Positions 6,138 through 12,513 of a stretch of DNA of 14,012 nt are shown piece after piece (positions within the stretch are counted from its first letter, which is position 1; every line of letters begins with the position of its first letter). The notes under the pieces were generated by a model. It saw nothing but the letters and a program-made list of their open reading frames with translations, had not been told where the DNA came from and did no database searches. The position numbers and the translations under genes are program-made. Source of the stretch: DATLNF01 sp046590575. Its GTDB lineage: Bacteria; Actinomycetota; Actinomycetes; BP-191. The DNA lies in the NCBI GenBank assembly GCA_046590575.1, contig JBKJUS010000179.1, positions 1-14,012 of the forward strand. Direction: 5' to 3'.

Positions 6138-6788
6138 GTGCCTGATCCGAGGAGCGAACCACCAGTCCGGGTCCGGATGACGGGACAGCAACGCCGGGTG
6201 CAGTTGCTCGATGTCGGGCGGGCGCTCTTCGCGGAGCGGGGCTTCGAGGCGACCAGCATCGAGGAGATCGCGCATCGCGCCAGCGTGTCCAAGCCGGTCG
6301 TCTACGAGCACTTCGGTGGCAAAGAGGGCCTGTACGCCGTCGTCGTCGACCGAGAGATGCAGCGGCTCATCGACCGGGTGACGGGTGCACTCGACGGCGG
6401 TCATCCGCGCGTGCTCCTGGAACAGGCGGCGGGGGCACTGCTGGGCTACATCGAGGACGAGACCGACGGCTTCCGCATCCTGGTCCGCGACTCCCCGGTC
6501 GCGTCGACCAGCGGAACCTTTGCCTCGCTGGTCGTCGACATCGCCAGCCAGGTCGAGTACATCCTCGTCGCGGAGTTCAAGGCCCGCGGCTTCGACCCGA
6601 AGAACGCACCGATCTACTCCCAGGCGCTGGTCGGGATGGTGGCGCTCGTCGGCCAGTGGTGGCTCGATGCTCGTAAGCCCAAGCGTGACGAGGTCGTCGC
6701 TCACCTCGTCAACCTCGCCTGGAACGGACTCGGCCACCTTGAGCCGAAACCTTCGCTGCGCACCCGGAGCCGGCCGGCTACTCGCTGA
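6138..6788 (+). CDS. TetR/AcrR-family transcriptional regulator
   Basis: 216 residues. The DNA-binding helix-turn-helix is at about 22-65 and reads LLDVGRALFAERGFEATSIE, then EEIAHRASVSKPVVYEHFGGKEGLY, a typical TetR pattern. The C-terminal ligand/dimer domain contains DSPVASTSGTF and an ALVGMVALVGQWWLDAR segment. The sequence and position near glmU/tRNA-Gln recall Rv1019 of M. tuberculosis. The ligand is unknown. The start is uncertain: GTG 6138 gives the full length, and ATG 6177 would remove 13 residues; neither has a strong ribosome site, and a GAGGAG at 6149-6154 is too far from the ATG. Its end overlaps the convergent ABC-F gene by 11 bp. It probably forms an operon with the XRE gene upstream. 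Confidence 0.92.
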   Translation: MPDPRSEPPVRVRMTGQQRRVQLLDVGRALFAERGFEATSIEEIAHRASVSKPVVYEHFGGKEGLYAVVVDREMQRLIDRVTGALDGGHPRVLLEQAAGALLGYIEDETDGFRILVRDSPVASTSGTFASLVVDIASQVEYILVAEFKARGFDPKNAPIYSQALVGMVALVGQWWLDARKPKRDEVVAHLVNLAWNGLGHLEPKPSLRTRSRPATR

Positions 6789-8508
6789 GCGCCAGCCAGG
6801 CATCCTCGGCAGCCAACTTGTCGGCGCGGACCTCCCGCAACTTCTGATCAAGTGCCTGCACCGCGACATAGTCGGTCGTCTGCTCGGCCATCTGCGTGAG
6901 CAGAGCCGACTCCTTTTCGTCGAGCTTGGTGATGGTTCGCTCAAGTCGGGACAGCTCCTTCTTCGCCGCCCGCCCGTCGCCGCCACCGGACTTCACCGGG
7001 CGAGGCGAAGCCGGAGGGGCGGCGGCGGCACGACGCCGCTCCAGGTACTCGTCGATCCCGTTGGGGAGGTGGCGCAGCGCGCCGTCGCCGAGCAGGCCCC
7101 ACACGGTGTCGCAGACTCGCTCGAGGAAGTAACGGTCGTGGCTCACCACGACGAGCGTCCCTGGCCATCCGTCCAACAGGTCTTCCAGCGCAGTCAACGT
7201 CTCGATGTCGAGGTCGTTGGTCGGCTCGTCGAGCAGCAGGACGTTGGGCTCGATCAGGAAGAGCCGCAGGAGCTGGAGGCGCCGACGCTCACCACCGGAG
7301 AGATCCGCTACCGGAGTCCACTGCCGGCCGCCGTCGAAGAGGAACCGCTCGAGCAGTTGGCTCGCGCTCATCGACTTGCCACCACCGAGGTCGATGCTGG
7401 GCGCGATCTCCTCGACCGCCTCGAGCACCCGCAGGTGCCCAGGCAGCTCGGCGACCTCCTGATCGAGGTACGCAGGTCGTACCGTCAAGCCAGCCCGCAC
7501 CCGACCGGCGCTGGGCCGCAGGGTGCCGGCCAGCAGCCGCAACAGCGTCGTCTTGCCGCTGCCGTTCGCCCCCGCGATGCCCACGCGATCGCCGGGGCCG
7601 AGGTGCCAGGTCAGGTTCTCGATGAGTACCCGGCCGCCGAGGGAAATGGTGGCGTCCTCGACGTCGTACACCGACTTGCCGAGCCGTGCCGTGCCGAGCC
7701 GGACCAGCTCCGCGGCGTTGCGGGCCGGGGGCTCATCGGCGATCAACGCGTTGGCTGCATCGATGCGGAAGCGTGGCTTGGTCGTCCGAGCCGGCGGTCC
7801 GCGGCGCAGCCAGGCCAACTCCTTGCGCAACAGGTTCTGTCGACGCGACTCCGTGACGGCGGCGACCCGCTCACGCTCCGCGCGGGCGAGGACGAAGGAG
7901 CTATAGCCTCCCTCGTACCGGTGCACCTGCCCGTCGGCGACCTCCCAGGTCGCGGTGCACACCGTGTCGAGGAACCACCGGTCGTGAGTCACGACGAGCA
8001 GCGCCTCGCGTCGTCGGGCCAAGTGCTCCGCCAGCCAGGCGATCGCCTCGACATCGAGGTGGTTGGTGGGCTCATCGAGGATCAGCAGGTCGTGGCGCTC
8101 GAGCAGCACTCGGGCGAGCGCGACCCGACGCCGCTCACCACCGGACATCGGGCCGACGACAGCATCGAGAGACGGCAGCGAGAGACCCTCAAGCACGATG
8201 CGGGCATGCCCATCGCCGGCCCACTCGTGCTCAGGTCGGTCGCCCACTACGAGGTGGCGCACTGTCGACGCGGGATCGAGGTCGAAATGCTGGGCCAGCC
8301 GCCCGACGGACAGTCCAGAGGTGTGGGTGACCCGCCCCGAGTCGGGCTCCCCGGCCCGGGCGATGATCCGGGTCAGGGTGGTCTTGCCGCCACCGTTGCG
8401 GCCGACGACGCCGATGCGCTCGCCCGCACCGACGCCCAGGGATACCCCATCAAGGATCGACGCGGTGCCGTAGACGACTGAGACGTCTTCGAGATTGACC
8501 AGGTTCAC
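6778..8508 (-). CDS. ABC-F family ATPase, Uup-like
   Basis: 576 residues with two ATP-binding domains and no membrane segment. Domain 1 has Walker A GRNGGGKT (36-43), signature MSGGE (121-125) and Walker B LLILDEP (141-147). Domain 2 has GANGSGKT (313-320), LSGGE (403-407) and VLLLDEP (423-429). The inter-domain linker (about 205-280) and a charged C-terminal coiled coil (about 510-576) fit the ABC-F class and in particular Uup. ABC-F proteins act on ribosomes rather than transport; members include translation factors and antibiotic-protection proteins, and the sequence alone does not separate these. The reading frame is open far upstream across ispE, but GTG 8508 begins the conserved sequence, 7 bp after the ispE stop, with GAGG five bases before it. 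Confidence 0.93.
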   Translation of the reverse strand: MNLVNLEDVSVVYGTASILDGVSLGVGAGERIGVVGRNGGGKTTLTRIIARAGEPDSGRVTHTSGLSVGRLAQHFDLDPASTVRHLVVGDRPEHEWAGDGHARIVLEGLSLPSLDAVVGPMSGGERRRVALARVLLERHDLLILDEPTNHLDVEAIAWLAEHLARRREALLVVTHDRWFLDTVCTATWEVADGQVHRYEGGYSSFVLARAERERVAAVTESRRQNLLRKELAWLRRGPPARTTKPRFRIDAANALIADEPPARNAAELVRLGTARLGKSVYDVEDATISLGGRVLIENLTWHLGPGDRVGIAGANGSGKTTLLRLLAGTLRPSAGRVRAGLTVRPAYLDQEVAELPGHLRVLEAVEEIAPSIDLGGGKSMSASQLLERFLFDGGRQWTPVADLSGGERRRLQLLRLFLIEPNVLLLDEPTNDLDIETLTALEDLLDGWPGTLVVVSHDRYFLERVCDTVWGLLGDGALRHLPNGIDEYLERRRAAAAPPASPRPVKSGGGDGRAAKKELSRLERTITKLDEKESALLTQMAEQTTDYVAVQALDQKLREVRADKLAAEDAWLALSE

Positions 8509-8515
8509 GGACGCC

Positions 8516-9406
8516 TCAAGCCGACCGCTCCACGACGCGGGCGCCGGGCACCGGGCCGAACGCCATGCGCACCGCGCGACAGACACCAGCACCGGACAGC
8601 GCGGCGGCGATCGCAACGGCGTCGCTGTTCGAGCGGGCGATGAACGCGCACGTCGGCCCACTTCCGGACACGATCCCACCGAGCGCGCCGCACTCGAGCC
8701 CAGCGTCCAGGGTGCGTCGCAAGGACGGGCGCAGCCGCAGAGCCGCGGCCTGCAGGTCGTTGTGCAGAGCCTTGCCGAGAGCGACCGGGTCGCCGGCCCG
8801 TACGGCGGCAAGCACCCCGTCCGGCGAGACCTCCACGAGAGGCGCCCGTCGGTCATGCTCGGCGTACACCTCCGCCGTGGACAAGCCACCGTCGGCGAGG
8901 GCGAAGACCCAGTGGAACTGCCCACGGCCCAGCACCGGAGTCACCAGCTCACCCCGGCCGGTGGCCAACGCGGTGCCGCCGGCCAGGGTGAACGGGACAT
9001 CGCTGCCGAGAAGCGAGGCCAGCTCACCGATCTCGCTGCGGTCGAGACCGGTCTGCCACAGCGCATCACACGCGACGAGGGCCGCTGCCGCGTCGGCAGA
9101 TCCGCCAGCCATGCCGCCCGCGACCGGGATGCCCTTGACGATCTCTAGCTGCACACCCGCAGCGGCCCCCGTGCGCACGGCAAGACGAAGCGCTGCGGCG
9201 ACGGCGAGGTTGCCGGCGTCGCGCGGCAGATCCGCTGCGCCCTCGCCGGTGACCCGGCAGGTGACCTCGTCGCCGGAGGGATGTGCCGTGACCTCGTCGT
9301 ACAACGACACGGCCTGCATGACGCTGATGACGTCGTGGAAGCCGTTGGGACGCAACGGACCCACCGCGAGGTGCAGGTTGACCTTGCCAGGAGCCCGAAC
9401 CGTCAC
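8516..9406 (-). CDS. ispE: 4-diphosphocytidyl-2-C-methyl-D-erythritol kinase
   Basis: 296 residues, a GHMP kinase of the MEP isoprenoid pathway that phosphorylates CDP-methylerythritol using ATP. Motif 1 is APGKVNLHLAVG (5-16) with catalytic K8. The ATP loop is VAGGMAGGSADAAAAL (95-110). LLGSDVPF carries catalytic D136, and motif 3 is IVSGSGPTCAF. It ends GPVPGARVVE, as in M. tuberculosis IspE. The frame stays open upstream, but homology begins at GTG 9406 (VTVRAPGKVN). There is no good Shine-Dalgarno sequence. The gap to rsmA is 83 bp and may hold a 24-codon leader whose TGA overlaps this GTG. The ABC-F gene follows after 7 bp. Confidence 0.96.
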   Translation of the reverse strand: MTVRAPGKVNLHLAVGPLRPNGFHDVISVMQAVSLYDEVTAHPSGDEVTCRVTGEGAADLPRDAGNLAVAAALRLAVRTGAAAGVQLEIVKGIPVAGGMAGGSADAAAALVACDALWQTGLDRSEIGELASLLGSDVPFTLAGGTALATGRGELVTPVLGRGQFHWVFALADGGLSTAEVYAEHDRRAPLVEVSPDGVLAAVRAGDPVALGKALHNDLQAAALRLRPSLRRTLDAGLECGALGGIVSGSGPTCAFIARSNSDAVAIAAALSGAGVCRAVRMAFGPVPGARVVERSA

Positions 9407-9477
9407 CGGGTCGGACCCGCCGGCCGGGCCTCGACGGTCGACCAGGACGGGCTCCGAAGGACAGGCTGACGTTCCAT
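9403..9477 (-). CDS. possible 24-residue leader peptide before ispE
   Basis: An ATG 12 nt after the rsmA stop opens a 24-codon frame whose TGA overlaps the ispE GTG as GTGA. The peptide starts MERQPVLRSPSW and has no recognisable domain. No ribosome-binding site is seen before its ATG. The overlap would explain how ispE is translated without its own good ribosome site. It may also be chance. Confidence 0.25.
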   Translation of the reverse strand: MERQPVLRSPSWSTVEARPAGPTR

Positions 9478-9489
9478 CAGCAGAACGGG

Positions 9490-10347
9490 TCAGCGGGCGG
9501 CGGCGATCGACGCGAAGTCTGTCACGGTCAGCGTCTCCCCCCGCGCCGAGGGATCGACTCCGGCGCGGCGCAGAACCTCCTCCGCCGTCGAAGCGTCCCC
9601 GGCCCACCCGGCCAGGGCGGCCCGTAGCGTCTTGCGGCGCTGCGCGAAGGCGGCGTCGACGACTGCGAAAACGTCGGGCCGGGCGGCGCCGGCTGGTTCC
9701 GGCCGGCGGACGAAGGAGACCAACCCGGAGTCGACGTTGGGCACTGGCCAGAAGACCGACCTCGGCACCGCGCCGGCCCGGCGCGCCTCGGCGTACCACG
9801 CGAGCTTCACCGTCGGACTCCCGTAGACCCGCGAACCGGGCCCGGCCGTCAGCCGGTCGGCGACCTCCTGCTGCACCATCACGAGACCGCGTTGTAAGGA
9901 GGGAAAGCGCTCAAGCATCGTCAGAACGACCGGTACGGCGATGTTGTAAGGAAGGTTGGCTACCAGGGCTGTCGGCGCCGGGCCGGGCAGCGCCTCGACG
10001 CGTAGCGCGTCGGCGGTCACCACCTCGAGGTCCCCGCCGGCCGGCGCAGCCGTGCGCGGCAGGAGACCGGCCAGCCGGTCGTCGATCTCGACGGCCACGA
10101 CCCGGCGTACGACGGGGAGCAGGCCGAGGGTGAGCGAACCGAGACCAGGGCCCACCTCCACGACGATGTCGTGCCCCGTCACGCCGGAGACCCGCACGAT
10201 GCGGCGCACCGTGTTGGCGTCAAGCAGGAAGTTCTGCCCCAGGGTCTTGGTCGGCCGTAAGCCGAGCTCGGCAGCCAGCCGACGGATCTCGGCAGCGCCG
10301 AGCAGGTGGTCGGTCAGCTGAAGAGGCGGCGGCCACAGTGCGGCCAC
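9490..10347 (-). CDS. rsmA: 16S rRNA (adenine1518-N6/adenine1519-N6)-dimethyltransferase
   Basis: 285 residues from the chosen start. RsmA (KsgA) dimethylates two adjacent adenines in helix 45 of 16S rRNA late in 30S assembly, using S-adenosylmethionine. Visible are TLGQNFLLD (35-43), SAM motif I EVGPGLG (64-70), the acidic VEIDD (86-90), the catalytic NLPYN (131-135), PNVDSGL and FAQRRKTLR. The start is doubtful. Conserved sequence begins at LTDHLLGAAEIRRLA, which contains no ATG or GTG. GTG 10347 adds ten residues and overlaps rpfB by 34 bp. A CTG at 10317 would give a CTGA overlap with the rpfB stop. Upstream GTG/ATG options run to 10446. Translation is likely coupled to rpfB. Confidence 0.95.
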   Translation of the reverse strand: MAALWPPPLQLTDHLLGAAEIRRLAAELGLRPTKTLGQNFLLDANTVRRIVRVSGVTGHDIVVEVGPGLGSLTLGLLPVVRRVVAVEIDDRLAGLLPRTAAPAGGDLEVVTADALRVEALPGPAPTALVANLPYNIAVPVVLTMLERFPSLQRGLVMVQQEVADRLTAGPGSRVYGSPTVKLAWYAEARRAGAVPRSVFWPVPNVDSGLVSFVRRPEPAGAARPDVFAVVDAAFAQRRKTLRAALAGWAGDASTAEEVLRRAGVDPSARGETLTVTDFASIAAAR

Positions 10348-11420
10348 TGGCCGGCACCAGAGCGCAGGTAGAGCCGCTTGGCCCGGTAGGTCTGCTCCTC
10401 GCGAGAAGCGTCGATCGGGTCGCCCTGCCCACCCACGCCGCGCCACGTCGACCGGTGGAACTGGTACAGGCCGCGGTAGAGCCCATTGGTTGAGACCGCT
10501 CGCGGTCGATCACCCGACTCGCACCGGGCCAACGCGCGCCAGTTGAGGTGGTCGGCGCCGGTGCGCCGCGAGGTCGTCGGAGGCAACGGCTTGGTGCCGA
10601 CGAGCACAACCTTGGTGCGGGGCTTACGCAGCGTGCGGTCCCGGGTGAGCACCTTCCGCGTGACCAAGCCATCGGTGTAAGTCATCGCGTAGGTACGCTC
10701 GCGAATGCCGATAACTCCCTCGGCGGAGACCTTGGTCCGACCCTTGAACATCGACGGGTCGTTTCGCCGCTCGACCGCGAAAGGGATGGCGGTCTTCTCG
10801 ACCACCCGCCGCCCCCGGATGCGCGTGACCGTCACGACCATGCCCGGCCGGGGGAAGGTCCCGGCCGGCACGGATAGCACGTCGTTGTCGGCCACTGCCA
10901 CGCCCGCCTCGAGCAGGACATCGCCGACCGTCGCCGCGGTGGTCGTCACCGGACGGGTCTTGCCGTCGGCAACCACGCGCACGGCGGCCGGTGTGCGCAC
11001 CTCGACGGCAAGTCCGTCGAGCGGAATGCGCCTCGAGCGCGACGACGACACGAAGGCAAGGGCTGCGTTGCGCACGGCCAGCTGGGCCAACGCGTCGTCC
11101 ACGGTCAGGGCTGTGACCCAGACGGTGCGCGGCTGGCCGTTGAGCATGAGGTCCAACCGGCGTCCTCGGCGTACGACGACCCGCGACCCCGCACCGACCT
11201 GCACGTCAGGCGCCGGCGCCAATACGTCGTGCTCACCGACCTCGAGCTCGGCCGCGGCGAGCACAGCTGAGACCGTGCGGCCGAAGGTGCGCACCCGGCG
11301 CTCCTCACCGTCGACGACCACGATGACAGTCTTGTCGGCCTGGACATAGGTTGCTCCAGCACCGATGAGCAGGGCTAGGACGAGGGCGCGGACAGCGAAC
11401 TGCGCGAGTCGACGGGACAC
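10314..11420 (-). CDS. rpfB: resuscitation-promoting factor RpfB
   Basis: 368 residues (M. tuberculosis RpfB has 362). RpfB is a secreted or membrane-anchored lytic transglycosylase-like enzyme that cleaves peptidoglycan and helps dormant cells regrow. Residues 8-27 form a hydrophobic signal/anchor; there is no lipobox Cys, unlike the mycobacterial protein. Three DUF348 modules follow (about 30-75, 87-130, 142-185), then a G5 domain (about 197-275), then the Rpf catalytic domain (290-368) with NWRALARCESG, GLYQFHRSTW, ASREEQ and QWPHCG. E301 is the likely catalytic acid, and C300/C362 the usual disulfide. GTG 11420 is chosen because GGAG lies four bases before it and the signal sequence begins there; the frame is open further upstream. 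rsmA overlaps its end. Confidence 0.96.
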   Translation of the reverse strand: MSRRLAQFAVRALVLALLIGAGATYVQADKTVIVVVDGEERRVRTFGRTVSAVLAAAELEVGEHDVLAPAPDVQVGAGSRVVVRRGRRLDLMLNGQPRTVWVTALTVDDALAQLAVRNAALAFVSSSRSRRIPLDGLAVEVRTPAAVRVVADGKTRPVTTTAATVGDVLLEAGVAVADNDVLSVPAGTFPRPGMVVTVTRIRGRRVVEKTAIPFAVERRNDPSMFKGRTKVSAEGVIGIRERTYAMTYTDGLVTRKVLTRDRTLRKPRTKVVLVGTKPLPPTTSRRTGADHLNWRALARCESGDRPRAVSTNGLYRGLYQFHRSTWRGVGGQGDPIDASREEQTYRAKRLYLRSGAGQWPHCGRRLFS

Positions 11421-11456
11421 ATGGCTCCGATGCCGAGGGGTCCGGGCACGGGGAGA

Positions 11457-11497
11457 GTCACAGCCCTCGATCCGGCACGAGGCCGGCGGGCTGTGAC
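11457..11497 (-). promoter_or_regulatory. nested inverted repeat in the rpfB leader
   Basis: GTCACAGCCC (11457-11466) and GGGCTGTGAC (11488-11497) form a perfect 10-bp stem. Inside it, CCGGC (11472-11476) and GCCGG (11482-11486) form a second stem with a 5-nt loop. The element ends 36 bp before the rpfB start codon. A further GTCACA at 11527-11532 keeps the same 35-bp spacing. It could be an RNA structure in the leader or an operator for a dimeric regulator. Confidence 0.6.
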
Positions 11498-11534
11498 ACT
11501 GGGGCTTCCCCGACCCCGGCGTTGTTGTCACAAG

Positions 11535-11565
11535 ACGATAACGAGGGGGCACGGCGAGAGTCCAA
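11535..11565 (-). promoter_or_regulatory. candidate rpfB promoter
   Basis: On the minus strand TTGGAC (11565-11560) and TATCGT (11540-11535) are separated by 19 nt. The first is close to the TTGACA consensus and the second fits TAnnnT. Transcription would begin near 11528 and give a leader of roughly 108 nt ahead of rpfB. The spacing is long and the assignment is tentative. Confidence 0.35.
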
Positions 11566-11587
11566 TCAGAGTGGGGCAAATCGGACA

Positions 11588-11677
11588 GTGCGGCAGGGCC
11601 TCGCCGGGATCCTCGGTGGGTTGGCACTGCTGGTCGCCATCAAGTCCTGGCGCCGGCGCCGGTCGCCCAGGGCCTAG
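11588..11677 (+). CDS. possible 29-residue single-span membrane peptide
   Basis: A GTG-initiated frame encodes 29 residues with a hydrophobic stretch LAGILGGLALLVAI (5-18), followed by KSWRRRR, the usual layout of a small membrane protein with a positive cytoplasmic tail. Nearly all codons end in G or C, as in the neighbouring genes, whereas the in-frame codons upstream of the GTG do not. Its TAG overlaps the tatD stop in convergent orientation. No good ribosome-binding site is seen (only GGA three bases before the GTG), and there is no clear promoter, so expression is unproven. In-frame TTG codons at 11522/11525 could extend it. Confidence 0.35.
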   Translation: MRQGLAGILGGLALLVAIKSWRRRRSPRA

Positions 11678-12513
11678 CGCTCGACCGTCCAGGGGCCGAA
11701 GACGCGATCGGCGTTGGCCGACAGGGCGTGGCAGAGCTCGTCCACCGGGACCTTCTTGACCTCGGCCATCGCCCGAACTGTCAGCGGGATCAAGTACGGA
11801 GCGTTCGGTGCGCCCCGGTGCGGCATCGGCGTGAGGAACGGCGCGTCGGTCTCGACCAGGAGCAGGTCCAAGGGCGCGACGGCCAGGGCAGCCCGCAATC
11901 CCTCGGCGTTCTTGAAGGTGATGTTGCCGGCGAAGCTCATGACGTAGCCGTGGTCCGCGCAGACCCGGGCCATGTCGGCGTCACCGGAGAAACAGTGGAA
12001 GACGGTCTGCTGCGGCGCTCCCTCCTCCTTGATCGCCGCAAGCACCGCATCGTGAGCCTCGCGATCGTGGATGACCAGAGCCTTGCCTGCGTCCTTCGCG
12101 ATCTGGATGTGCGCGCGGAAGGACCGCTGCTGGTCGGCCACCTCGGCGGTGTCCCGGTAGAAGTCGAGCCCGGTCTCGCCGACTGCCCGCACGTGCGGTA
12201 GGGAAGCGAGCCGGGCAATCTCCGTCAACGCGTCATCGGTCGCCTGGCCGGCTTCGTTCGGGTGGATCGCTACCGCCGCGGCGACTGCGGCGTACGTCGA
12301 CGCCAACTCGGCCGCATGCTGCGACGACGGCACGTCGATGCCGATGGTGACTACCCGCGGGACACCCACCGCGGCGCCGGCATCCAGCACGGCTTGGACG
12401 TCGCCGCCGATCAAGTCGAGGTGGCAGTGCGCGTCCGCCACCTCGACCGCTAGCGGCGTCGGTGCAGGGACCGGCTCGGTACGTCGAGGCCCACCGTCCG
12501 ATCGCTCCCTCAC
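11674..12513 (-). CDS. tatD: TatD-family metal-dependent deoxyribonuclease
   Basis: 279 residues, a TIM-barrel metallohydrolase. Metal ligands are visible in family order: H29 and H31 (AHCHLDL), E113 (GETGLDFYRD), H149 (IHDREAHD), H173 (FHCFSGD) and D223 (ETDAPFLTP). TatD proteins act as 3'-5' exonucleases on DNA/RNA and, in some species, as D-aminoacyl-tRNA deacylase-like enzymes; the precise substrate here is not determined by sequence. The first 22 residues before VADAHCHLD are an unconserved extension. The GTG start overlaps the metG stop as GTGA, so translation is probably coupled to metG. It ends on the edge of the gap before rpfB. Confidence 0.95.
   Translation of the reverse strand: MRERSDGGPRRTEPVPAPTPLAVEVADAHCHLDLIGGDVQAVLDAGAAVGVPRVVTIGIDVPSSQHAAELASTYAAVAAAVAIHPNEAGQATDDALTEIARLASLPHVRAVGETGLDFYRDTAEVADQQRSFRAHIQIAKDAGKALVIHDREAHDAVLAAIKEEGAPQQTVFHCFSGDADMARVCADHGYVMSFAGNITFKNAEGLRAALAVAPLDLLLVETDAPFLTPMPHRGAPNAPYLIPLTVRAMAEVKKVPVDELCHALSANADRVFGPWTVER

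Noticed and set aside
6385..8481. 698-codon plus-strand frame opposite the ABC-F gene
   Set aside because: No domain recognisable, and it is antisense to a gene with intact Walker and signature motifs.
8509..8925. Long N-terminal extension of the ABC-F protein
   Set aside because: The frame is open through ispE, but those codons are a shadow of ispE. Homology and a GAGG ribosome site place the start at 8508.
9407..9799. Long N-terminal extension of IspE into rsmA
   Set aside because: GC-rich shadow frame across rsmA codons; the conserved kinase begins at 9406.
11420..11530. c-di-AMP (ydaO-type) riboswitch in front of rpfB, known for some actinobacterial rpf genes
   Set aside because: The likely leader is only about 110 nt and I cannot find the conserved GAAUCC and GUCAGCU-type blocks of that class. 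A covariance-model search would settle it.
11492..11532. CRP/Rv3676-like binding site from TGTGAC and GTCACA
   Set aside because: The halves are correctly oriented but about 29 bp apart; the CRP family site needs about 6 bp. The other pair (11457/11492) is in the reversed orientation.
11641..11673. Terminator after tatD (CCTGGCG / CGCCCAGG hairpin)
   Set aside because: The stem has a bulge and no T tract, and the same bases make up the Arg-rich end of the candidate small peptide, so the symmetry may come from repeated CGC/CGG codons.
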